DNA of 53,112 nt from Bacteroidaceae bacterium (lineage in GTDB: Bacteria; Bacteroidota; Bacteroidia; Bacteroidales; Bacteroidaceae): assembly GCA_024684455.1 (NCBI GenBank), contig JAIKWU010000066.1, forward strand, positions 1-53,112. Direction: 5' to 3'. The notes under the pieces are model-generated. The model was not told the DNA's origin. It made no database searches and saw only the letters and a list, made by a program, of their open reading frames with translations. This document shows positions 8,852-16,977 of the stretch, piece by piece; within the stretch, counting starts at the first letter, position 1, and every line of letters starts with the position of its first letter. The translations under genes and the position numbers were made by a program.

Positions 8852-11683
8852 ATGAACATGAAGAAAATGATTCTTTGCATCATGGCTACAATGCTGTCCT
8901 TCAGTGTCTTTGCACAAGAAGATGCTGCCGCCATGATGATGCAGCCCCTGCCCACCGACCCGAACGTGCGCATCGGCAAACTCGACAACGGACTTACGTA
9001 CTACATCCGCCACAATGCATGGCCCGAACAGCGCGCCGACTTCTACATCGCGCAGAAAGTAGGTTCGATGCAGGAGGAAGAAAGCCAGCGCGGCTTGGCT
9101 CACTTCCTGGAGCACATGTGCTTCAATGGCACGACCCACTTCCCAGGCAACAAGTTGAAGACCTATCTGGAGAGCATCGGCGTGAAGTTCGGCGAGAACC
9201 TCAACGCCTACACCTCGTTCGACGAAACGGTTTACAACATCAACAATGTGAAGACCACGAGCGAAGGAAGCCTTGACTCCTGTCTGCTCATCCTCCACGA
9301 CTGGAGCCACGACCTGTTGCTCGAAGGCTCGGAGATTGATAAAGAACGTGGCGTCATCAACGAAGAATGGCGTATGCGTCGCTCGGCCATGCAGCGCATG
9401 TACGAGGCTGCACTGCCAGACATCTATCCTGGTTCAAAGTATGCTGAACGTATGCCCATCGGCACGATGGACGTGGTGATGAACTTCCCACACGACGTGC
9501 TGCGTGCGTATTATAAGAAATGGTACCGCCCCGACCTGCAGGGCATTGTCATCGTAGGCGATTTCGACGTTGACCAGATGGAGCAAAAGGTGAAGGCTGT
9601 CTTTGCCGACATTCAGGCTCCCGCTGCCGATGCTGCAGTCCGCGAATACTACGAAGTGCCAGACAACGCAGAGCCGCTGGTGAGCATCCAGAAGGACAAG
9701 GAGCAGACACGCTCGATGATTATGTTGATGCTCAAGCACGACGCACTGCCACGCGAGGCTCGCGGCAGTCTGATGAAGGTAATGAGCGACTATGCCAACG
9801 AAGCCGTTTCGTCGATGTTCGCCCAGCGCATTCAGGAAATACTTCAGAAGCCCAATCCGCCGTTCCTCTTCGCACAGATGGCCGACGACGAGTTCTTCGT
9901 AGCCAAGACGAAGGACGCCCTGACGGGTGTGGCTGCTTTCGACGACAACAAGCAGGACGAAGCCCTCGCTGCCCTGTACCGCGAGATGCTGCGTGCAGCC
10001 CGCTACGGTTTCACCGTGAGCGAGTACGAGCGATTCAAGCAGGAGTATCTGTCGCAGTTGGAAGACAAGTATTCTAAGAAAGACAAGGTCTATACCAACA
10101 ACTACGTCAACGAGTGTGTGCGCCACTTCCTCGATGGCGATGCCATGCCTGGCATCGAAACAGAGTACCAGATGATGAAGATGATTGTGCCGCAACTGCC
10201 GCTCGAGATGATCAATCAGACCCTCAAGGAGAGTTGCCACGAGAACGATAACAACCTCGTGCTCGTGATGTTTGCTCCCGACAAGGAAGGCATCGTGCTG
10301 CCTCAGAAGCAGGAACTCATTGATGTGCTTCACCGCGTGCAGTCCGAGAACATCGAGGCTTACAAGGAAGAAGTGAACAACGACCCGCTTATCTCCGAAA
10401 CGCTCAAAGGCTCAAAAGTCAAGAAGGTTGAGGATGGTGTGTATGACACAAAGGTTGTCACCCTGAAGAACGGCGTGAAGATTCACGTGAAGAAGACCGA
10501 CTACACGCCCAACAGTATCTCCATGCGTGCCACCTCGTGGGGCGGCAACTCGCTTTACAGCGATGCTGAATACCTGCAAACCAGCAACGCCGACATGGTA
10601 TCGCTGGGCGGCTGGGGCAACTTCTCTGCCACAGATATCCAGAAGAAACTCGCCGGCATCCAGGCCAGCGTAAGCCCCGAAATCGGCACCATGACCGAAG
10701 GCTTGACGGGTTCGTGCGTCACGAAGGACTTTGAGACCATGCTCCAACTTACCTACCTCGCCTTCACGTCTCCCCGTCGTGACGACGACGTCTTCACATC
10801 TACCATCCAGCGTCAGAAGGCGGCCCTCGCTAATGTCGAACTGGCTCCGACGACGGCGCTGCAAGACTCTGTTTCATACGCCATCTACGGCGACAACGTC
10901 CGTGCAAAGCGTGTGAAGGCTGCCGACCTCGACCAGATTGACTACACACGTCTGCTCCAAATCTACCGCGAGCGTTTTGCCGACGGCGACGACTTTGAGT
11001 TCTTCTTTGTCGGCGACATCGACCTCGACGCAGCCCTGCCGCTGTTCGAGAAGTACCTCGGTTCGCTCCCCGTGAAGAAGGGTGCCGAGAATTACAAGGT
11101 GGTTGACCTGAAAAAGCGTAAAGGCGTTTACACCAACATCTTCACGAAGCAGCAGGAGACGCCCAACGCCATCACCCTGTTCATCTATCATGCGCCTGTT
11201 GAATACACGCTGCGCAACGTGCTCACCGTCTCGATGCTCGACCAACTCATGGACATGCTCTACACCGAGAGCGTCCGCGAGGACGAAGGCGGTGCCTACG
11301 GCGTTCCGACACAGGCTGGCCTGCAGGACTATCCTGAGGAGGAAGCACAGTTCATCGTCCAACTGCCCACCGCTCCCGAGAAGCGTGAGCGCATGACCAC
11401 CATCGTCTATCAGGGCATCGACGAGATCTGTGACAAGGGTCCGTCGGCCGAGAACCTGCAGAAGGTGAAGGAGTACATGCACCGCAGTCACGACGAAAAC
11501 CTGAAGAAGAACAACTACTGGATGTCGCGCATGGTTGACCACGCACGCTACGGCCGCGAATACGTCGCCGACTACGACCGCCTCGTCGATGAAATCACGG
11601 CTGCCGACATTCAGCAGATGGCCAAGACCATCCTCCGCTCGGGCAACCGCATCGAGGTGGGCATGACCAGTCCGGTCGAATAA
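8852..11683 (+). CDS. Exported M16 family zinc metallopeptidase (PqqL/insulinase type)
   Basis: The 943-residue protein has a signal peptide (MKKMILCIMATMLSFSVFAQ) and two M16 halves. The first half carries the inverted zinc motif HFLEH (84-88), with the distal glutamate in NEEWRMRR at about 171-172. The second half lacks the motif, as is usual for the non-catalytic partner half. Such enzymes degrade peptides of a few to some tens of residues inside a closed chamber, here presumably in the periplasm. The start could be Met1 or Met3 (MKK); this does not affect the mature protein. It follows nadB by 12 nt and ends just before a strong bidirectional terminator. Confidence 0.9.
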   Translation: MNMKKMILCIMATMLSFSVFAQEDAAAMMMQPLPTDPNVRIGKLDNGLTYYIRHNAWPEQRADFYIAQKVGSMQEEESQRGLAHFLEHMCFNGTTHFPGNKLKTYLESIGVKFGENLNAYTSFDETVYNINNVKTTSEGSLDSCLLILHDWSHDLLLEGSEIDKERGVINEEWRMRRSAMQRMYEAALPDIYPGSKYAERMPIGTMDVVMNFPHDVLRAYYKKWYRPDLQGIVIVGDFDVDQMEQKVKAVFADIQAPAADAAVREYYEVPDNAEPLVSIQKDKEQTRSMIMLMLKHDALPREARGSLMKVMSDYANEAVSSMFAQRIQEILQKPNPPFLFAQMADDEFFVAKTKDALTGVAAFDDNKQDEALAALYREMLRAARYGFTVSEYERFKQEYLSQLEDKYSKKDKVYTNNYVNECVRHFLDGDAMPGIETEYQMMKMIVPQLPLEMINQTLKESCHENDNNLVLVMFAPDKEGIVLPQKQELIDVLHRVQSENIEAYKEEVNNDPLISETLKGSKVKKVEDGVYDTKVVTLKNGVKIHVKKTDYTPNSISMRATSWGGNSLYSDAEYLQTSNADMVSLGGWGNFSATDIQKKLAGIQASVSPEIGTMTEGLTGSCVTKDFETMLQLTYLAFTSPRRDDDVFTSTIQRQKAALANVELAPTTALQDSVSYAIYGDNVRAKRVKAADLDQIDYTRLLQIYRERFADGDDFEFFFVGDIDLDAALPLFEKYLGSLPVKKGAENYKVVDLKKRKGVYTNIFTKQQETPNAITLFIYHAPVEYTLRNVLTVSMLDQLMDMLYTESVREDEGGAYGVPTQAGLQDYPEEEAQFIVQLPTAPEKRERMTTIVYQGIDEICDKGPSAENLQKVKEYMHRSHDENLKKNNYWMSRMVDHARYGREYVADYDRLVDEITAADIQQMAKTILRSGNRIEVGMTSPVE

Positions 11684-11710
11684 GCCGCCGTTTTTCACAA
11701 AAAAACATAA

Positions 11711-11758
11711 AAAAAAGCAGATTTTCACCTTATTATATAGGTGGCAATCTGCTTTTTT
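11711..11758. terminator. Bidirectional terminator hairpin between the M16 gene and topA
   Basis: A 13-bp perfect stem (AAAAAAGCAGATT at 11711-11723, AATCTGCTTTTTT at 11746-11758) continues inward through TCACC/GGTGG. It has A-runs on one side and T-runs on the other, so it could stop transcripts in both directions. Confidence 0.85.
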
Positions 11759-11760
11759 CA

Positions 11761-11768
11761 TAACTTTG
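11761..11768 (+). promoter_or_regulatory. -7 box (TAACTTTG) for topA
   Basis: TAACTTTG directly follows the terminator. A start about 7 nt downstream gives a leader of roughly 170 nt that contains repeat array B. Confidence 0.75.
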
Positions 11769-11832
11769 CAGCCGATTTCCGCAAAAAGCGAGGTACATTT
11801 CAGGTACAAAACCACCGCCTTTTTTGAACCAC

Positions 11833-11911
11833 GCTAAGTGCTTGGCGTAAATTCTCCAAGCACTTGGAAAAAACACGCTAAGCACTTAGCGTTATTTTTC
11901 CAAGTACTTAG
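11833..11911. repeat. 22-bp-period stem-loop array B (four units), leader of topA
   Basis: Cores start at 11833, 11855, 11877 and 11899, exactly 22 bp apart. They read GCTAAGTGCTTGG, TCCAAGCACTTGG, GCTAAGCACTTAG and TCCAAGTACTTAG. This array is the most diverged of the five, and its stems are mostly the inner 5 bp. It ends 37 nt before the topA ATG. Confidence 0.9.
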
Positions 11912-11948
11912 ACGCAGAAAAAAAGCGGGCATCAAACAGACAAAGATT

Positions 11949-14306
11949 ATGGAGGAAACAAAGAAGAAAACCAGTGCCAACAAAAAGATAGCGAAGAATC
12001 TTGTCATCGTCGAGTCGCCAGCCAAAGCCAAGACGCTTGAACGCTTTCTTGGCGACGACTACAAGGTGCTCTCCAGTTACGGACACATTCGCGACCTGAA
12101 GAAGCACGACTTCAGCGTCGATTTGAAGAACTTCGAGCCGAAGTACGAGATTCCCAAAGAAAAGGAAGATGTGGTCCGTTCGCTCCGCACTGCTGCAAAA
12201 AAGGCCGATACGGTATGGCTTGCAAGCGATGAAGACCGCGAAGGAGAGGCCATTTCGTGGCACCTGGCACAGGTGCTCAACCTGCCCGTCGAGGACACGC
12301 GACGCATCGTCTTCCATGAAATCACGAAAACTGCCATCCTCGATGCCATCAAGCATCCGCGTCATATCGACCTCAACCTTGTGAACGCCCAGCAGGCCCG
12401 CCGCGTGCTCGACAGAATCGTCGGTTTCACACTCTCGCCCGTGCTGTGGCGCAAGTTGAAGCCGAACCTCTCGGCTGGACGTGTACAATCGGTGGCTGTG
12501 CGTCTCATCGTCGAACGTGAACGCGACATCGAAGCCTTTAAGAGCGAATCCAGTTATCGTATCACCGCCGTCTTCACGTCAGGCACGACCGAACTGAAGG
12601 CCGAACTGAACCAGCGTTTCGCCACGGAGGAAGAGGCTCACCAATTCCTTGAAAGTTGCAAAAACCGTCAGTTCTGCATCAGCGACATCACGAAGAAGCC
12701 TGTTCGCCGAGTGCCGGCACCTCCGTTCACGACTTCGACGCTGCAGCAAGAAGCCGCACGCAAACTGGGATTCACCGTATCGCAGACCATGTCGGTGGCA
12801 CAGCGACTCTACGAGGCAGGTATCATCACCTACATGCGTACCGACAGCGTGAACCTGTCGTCGCTCTGCCTCAACAGTTCACACAAGGAAATTGTGGAGC
12901 ACCTCGGCGAGAAATACGCCAAACGCCGCCAGTATCAGACCCATTCAAAGGGTGCTCAGGAAGCCCACGAAGCCATCCGCCCGACTTATATGGACCGTCG
13001 TGAAATCGACGCTACGACCGCCGAACGCCGCCTCTACGACCTTATCTGGAAACGGACGCTTGCCTCCCAGATGGCAGATGCCGAACTGGAAAAGACCACT
13101 ATCACCATCCCCGCAGGAAAGGCTGCCTTCGTGGCGACTGCCGAGGTGGTCACGTTCGACGGCTTCCTGCACGTCTATCGCGAATCGTTCGACGACGAAC
13201 AGGAAACCGACACACAGACCGACACGGGCACCATCGACGCCACCCTCGCCGTAGGCCAGCAACTCGACTACAAGGAGATCCTCGCCACACAGCGCTTCTC
13301 GCAAGGCCCACTCCGCTACAACGAAGCCTCGCTTGTCCACAAACTCGAGGAACTCGGCATCGGACGCCCCTCGACCTACGCCACCATCATCTCGACCGTT
13401 CAGCAGCGTGGCTACGTGGAACGTGGCGACAAGAAGGGTAAAAAGCAAGCCTACACACTACTGACCCTGAAGCCGCAGAAAGACGTGAAACGTGCGGAAA
13501 AGTCGGAAATCGTCGGCAACGAGAAAGGCAAACTCCTGCCCACCGACATCGGCACCGTCGTCAACGACTTCCTCGTGAAGTATTTCCCCGCCATCGTCGA
13601 TTACAACTTCACCGCCAACACCGAGAAAGAATTCGACGAAATCGCTGAAGGAAAAGAAAACTGGCAGCAGATGATGGACGACTTCTACCAGGAACTCGCA
13701 CCGCTCTGCGACAAGGTACTGAACCAACGCGAATCGAGCCATGTCGGCGAACGCACACTGGGAACCGACCCACAGGGACGCACGGTGACAGTAAAGATAG
13801 GACGCTTCGGCCCCGTCGTACAGATAGGCACTGCCACCGACGACGAGAAGCCTCGCTTTGCCCAACTCGGCAAGGGACAAAGCATACAGAGCATCACGCT
13901 GGACGAGGCGCTGGAGTTGTTCCGTCTGCCCCGCACGCTGGGACAGTACGAAGACAGCGACGTCATCATCGGTGCCGGACGTTTCGGCCCCTACGTGATG
14001 CATCAGAAGAAGTATGTCTCCCTGCCCAAAGGCACCGACCCGCTGCAGATTACGCTCGACGAAGCCATTGCCCTCATTGAGGAACACCGCAAAGCCGATG
14101 CACAAAAGCACTTGAAGCAGTTTGCCGAAGAACCTGAACTCGAAATCATCAACGGCCGTTTCGGTCCCTATCTGACATACAAAGGCGAAAACTACCGCAT
14201 ACCCAAGACTGTCAAGGACGCCACCACGCTGACCTCGGCCGAGTGCCTCGAAATCATCAAGGCTCAAGCGGGAAAAGCCAAGGGCCGCAGCCGTTCACGC
14301 AAATGA
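11949..14306 (+). CDS. topA: DNA topoisomerase I (type IA)
   Basis: TopA relaxes negative supercoils by passing one strand through a transient phosphotyrosine break. From the ATG at 11949 the protein has 785 residues. It has a Toprim domain at about 16-135 (VIVESPAKAKTLERFLG and the acidic triad D94-E-D96-R-E98) and the active-site tyrosine Y295 in GIITYMRTDS. The C-terminus has RFGPYV and RFGPYL repeats of the Toprim-associated C-terminal type instead of four-cysteine zinc fingers, then a basic tail (KAKGRSRSRK). An open frame reaches back 37 codons through the 22-bp array, but it is low complexity (STWKKHAKHLA), unlike any TopA N-terminus, so I take the later ATG. The stop overlaps the aroK start as ATGA. 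Confidence 0.95.
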   Translation: MEETKKKTSANKKIAKNLVIVESPAKAKTLERFLGDDYKVLSSYGHIRDLKKHDFSVDLKNFEPKYEIPKEKEDVVRSLRTAAKKADTVWLASDEDREGEAISWHLAQVLNLPVEDTRRIVFHEITKTAILDAIKHPRHIDLNLVNAQQARRVLDRIVGFTLSPVLWRKLKPNLSAGRVQSVAVRLIVERERDIEAFKSESSYRITAVFTSGTTELKAELNQRFATEEEAHQFLESCKNRQFCISDITKKPVRRVPAPPFTTSTLQQEAARKLGFTVSQTMSVAQRLYEAGIITYMRTDSVNLSSLCLNSSHKEIVEHLGEKYAKRRQYQTHSKGAQEAHEAIRPTYMDRREIDATTAERRLYDLIWKRTLASQMADAELEKTTITIPAGKAAFVATAEVVTFDGFLHVYRESFDDEQETDTQTDTGTIDATLAVGQQLDYKEILATQRFSQGPLRYNEASLVHKLEELGIGRPSTYATIISTVQQRGYVERGDKKGKKQAYTLLTLKPQKDVKRAEKSEIVGNEKGKLLPTDIGTVVNDFLVKYFPAIVDYNFTANTEKEFDEIAEGKENWQQMMDDFYQELAPLCDKVLNQRESSHVGERTLGTDPQGRTVTVKIGRFGPVVQIGTATDDEKPRFAQLGKGQSIQSITLDEALELFRLPRTLGQYEDSDVIIGAGRFGPYVMHQKKYVSLPKGTDPLQITLDEAIALIEEHRKADAQKHLKQFAEEPELEIINGRFGPYLTYKGENYRIPKTVKDATTLTSAECLEIIKAQAGKAKGRSRSRK

Positions 14307-14836
14307 AATCTATCGCCCTCATCGGCTACATGGGTGCCGGCAAGACCACACTGGGACGCGCCCTCGCCCTCAGCCTCGGAGTCGATTTCATCGACCTCGA
14401 CTGGTGGATTGAGAACCGATTCCACAAGAAGATACCCGACATCTTTGCCGAACAGGGCGAAGCGCGTTTCCGTGAAATAGAGCAGAAGATGCTACACGAA
14501 GTCGCCGAGTTTGAGAACATCGTCCTCTCCTGTGGCGGTGGAACTCCCTGCTTTGGCGACAACATGGAATACCTCAACTCGGTGTCCGAGACCGTGTGGC
14601 TGCGCGCCACCCCCGACGTGCTACAAGTCCATCTGGGCATGGGCAAAAGCATCCGTCCGCTCATCCAGGGAAAGTCGCCCGACGAACTGCACGACTATAT
14701 CGTCCAAAGCCTCCAACAGCGCGAACCCTACTACTCCCAAGCCAAGCACATCATCGACATCAACGTCATCCATACCAAAGAACAAATCAACTCGTATGTC
14801 GAATTGATGAAATTAAAAATTAAGTGCAACGAATAG
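14303..14836 (+). CDS. aroK: Shikimate kinase
   Basis: This enzyme phosphorylates shikimate at the 3-hydroxyl with ATP in the chorismate pathway. The 177-residue protein has the Walker A loop GYMGAGKTTLG (8-18), the substrate-binding DLDWW segment with D31/D33, the CGGGTP loop (77-82) and the lid region around R118. Its ATG is inside the topA stop (ATGA at 14303-14306), so translation is probably coupled. An alternative start 20 codons upstream within topA would place residues before the P-loop that the family lacks. The last residues (KLKIKCNE) are encoded by an AATTAAAAATTAAG-like boundary repeat rather than by a conserved C-terminus. Confidence 0.93.
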   Translation: MKSIALIGYMGAGKTTLGRALALSLGVDFIDLDWWIENRFHKKIPDIFAEQGEARFREIEQKMLHEVAEFENIVLSCGGGTPCFGDNMEYLNSVSETVWLRATPDVLQVHLGMGKSIRPLIQGKSPDELHDYIVQSLQQREPYYSQAKHIIDINVIHTKEQINSYVELMKLKIKCNE

Positions 14837-14879
14837 TGACTCTCATTTTTATTTTTTATTTTTTAATTTATAATTTATA

Positions 14880-16772
14880 ATGAGAAAATGGCGCATTGAA
14901 GACTCCAGCGAACTCTACAGCATCGAAGGCTGGGGTGTGAACTTCTTCCACATCAGTGACAAAGGCACAGTCGTAGCCACCCCGATGAAGAACGGCGTGG
15001 AGGTTGACCTCAAGGAAATCATGGACGAACTCTCGTTGCGCGACGTCGCAGCACCCGTGCTGGTGCGCTTTCCCGACATCATCGACAGTCGCATTGAGAA
15101 GACGGCGACATGCTTCCGCAATGCCGCGAAGGAATATGGCTACAACGCCGAGAACTTCATCATCTATCCCATCAAGGTAAACCAAATCAGCCCAGTGGTC
15201 GAAGAGGTCATCTCACACGGAAAGAAGTACAACCTCGGACTTGAGGCTGGTTCGAAGCCCGAACTGCACGCCGTTCTCGCCATGAACATGGAGAGCGACT
15301 CGCTCATCATCTGCAACGGCTACAAAGACCAGTCGTACATCGAACTCGCCCTACTGGCACAGAAGATGGGCAAGCGCGTCTTCGTCGTCGTTGAGAAACT
15401 CAACGAACTCGACACCGTCATGGACGTCGCCAAGCACCTCAACGTCCGTCCCAACATCGGCATCCGCATCAAACTCGCCTCGTCGGGCAGTGGAAAATGG
15501 GAGGAAAGCGGCGGCGACGCCTCGAAGTTCGGACTGACCTGCGGCGAACTGCTCACCGCCCTCGACCGTTTGGAGAAGAACGACATGAAAGACTGTCTGC
15601 GCCTCATCCACTTCCACATCGGCAGCCAGATAACCAAGATACGCCGCATCCAAAACGCCCTGCGCGAAGCCAGCCAGTTCTACGTCCAACTCGTCAAGAT
15701 GGGCTTTGGCGTAGAGTTTGTCGATTGCGGTGGGGGGCTCGGCGTCGATTATGACGGTTCACGCAGCGCCAACAGCGAAAGCAGCGTCAACTACAGCATA
15801 CAAGAGTATGTCAACAACTGCGTCTATACCTTTGTCGAAGCCGCCAAGACGCACGACCTGCCCCAGCCTAACATCATTACCGAGAGCGGACGTTCGCTCG
15901 CAGCCCATCACGCCGTGCTCATCATGGAGGTGCTCGGCACCGTCGAACTGCCAGTGATGCCCGAAGAGTTTGAAGTCAAGGAGACCGACCACCCGCTGGC
16001 CAAAGACCTCTACGAAATCTGGGACAACCTCTCCTCGCGCTCGATGCTCGAGGACTGGCACGACGCCCAGCAAATCCGTGAGGAAGCCCTCGGGCTCTTC
16101 GACCACGGAATGCTCGACCTGCGCACCCGAGCCGAAGTCGAGCGGATGTTCTGGGCCGTCGCCCACGAAATCAACACACACGTGCACACGATGAAACATG
16201 CTCCCGAAGAACTGCGGACGCTCGACAAACTCCTGGCAGACAAGTACTTCTGCAACTTTAGCATCTTCCACTCCCTGCCCGACGTGTGGGGCATCGACCA
16301 GATTTTCCCCATCATGCCCATCCACCGTCTCGACGAGCGCCCCAGCCGTCTCGGCACCCTTCAGGACATCACCTGCGACAGCGACGGAAAAATCACCGAC
16401 TTCGTCACCCACCAGACAATCACCCACATGCTGCCGCTCCACGAACTGAAGAAGAAAGAGCCCTACTACATCGGAGTCTTCCTCGTCGGAGCCTATCAGG
16501 AGATACTCGGCGACATGCACAACCTCTTTGGTGACGTCAATGCCGTACACGTTACAGTAGATGACAAAGGCTACAAGATAGACAAGATCGTCGATGGAGA
16601 AACCGTGGCCGACGTCCTCAGTTACGTGCAGTACAATCCCAAGCAACTCGTACGCCGTCTCGAAGTGTGGGCCAAGCAATCAGTCAAGGAAGGGAACATC
16701 ACCCTCGAGGAAGGAAAGGAATTCCTGTCCACCTACCGCTCTGGACTCTACGGCTACACCTATCTCGAGTAG
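14880..16772 (+). CDS. speA: Biosynthetic arginine decarboxylase
   Basis: SpeA converts arginine to agmatine with PLP, feeding putrescine and spermidine synthesis. The 630-residue length is normal for the large group III-fold enzyme. Visible marks are the PLP lysine K99 in IYPIKVNQ, HIGSQI, the glycine-rich phosphate-binding loop CGGGLGVDYDGS, the ESGRSLAAHHA segment and the C-terminal CDSDGKI region. It is 43 nt downstream of aroK, separated by an AT-rich stretch of TTTTTATTTTTTA repeats. It is followed by a good terminator. Confidence 0.95.
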   Translation: MRKWRIEDSSELYSIEGWGVNFFHISDKGTVVATPMKNGVEVDLKEIMDELSLRDVAAPVLVRFPDIIDSRIEKTATCFRNAAKEYGYNAENFIIYPIKVNQISPVVEEVISHGKKYNLGLEAGSKPELHAVLAMNMESDSLIICNGYKDQSYIELALLAQKMGKRVFVVVEKLNELDTVMDVAKHLNVRPNIGIRIKLASSGSGKWEESGGDASKFGLTCGELLTALDRLEKNDMKDCLRLIHFHIGSQITKIRRIQNALREASQFYVQLVKMGFGVEFVDCGGGLGVDYDGSRSANSESSVNYSIQEYVNNCVYTFVEAAKTHDLPQPNIITESGRSLAAHHAVLIMEVLGTVELPVMPEEFEVKETDHPLAKDLYEIWDNLSSRSMLEDWHDAQQIREEALGLFDHGMLDLRTRAEVERMFWAVAHEINTHVHTMKHAPEELRTLDKLLADKYFCNFSIFHSLPDVWGIDQIFPIMPIHRLDERPSRLGTLQDITCDSDGKITDFVTHQTITHMLPLHELKKKEPYYIGVFLVGAYQEILGDMHNLFGDVNAVHVTVDDKGYKIDKIVDGETVADVLSYVQYNPKQLVRRLEVWAKQSVKEGNITLEEGKEFLSTYRSGLYGYTYLE

Positions 16773-16831
16773 CACCCCCGCCCACCCCAGACATTTTTCC
16801 ACGCCACCTTGTGTAACAAATGTCCACAACA

Positions 16832-16881
16832 AGCGTAACGATTGTCTATTTCTGTATTGAAACAATTGTTACGCCTTTTTT
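16832..16881 (+). terminator. Rho-independent terminator after speA
   Basis: A 13-bp stem (GCGTAACGATTGT at 16832-16844, ACAATTGTTACGC at 16862-16874, one G-T pair) is followed by C and six T (16876-16881). Confidence 0.85.
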
Positions 16882-16917
16882 GAAACAAACCAGCTGCAGA
16901 AGCAGCCACAGAATTAC

Positions 16918-16925
16918 TAACTTTG
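16918..16925 (+). promoter_or_regulatory. -7 box (TAACTTTG) for the secreted protein gene at 16978
   Basis: TAACTTTG lies 52 nt before the chosen ATG and just past the speA terminator. It probably drives the 16978-24532 group. Confidence 0.7.
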
Positions 16926-16977
16926 CAGGCACAAGCAGACCAACTGACATTTATCTAATTTGTTTTTACCAAACAGA

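Noticed and set aside
16773-16977. Possible riboswitch between speA and the next gene
   Set aside because: Only a terminator and a promoter are visible, with no known riboswitch core.
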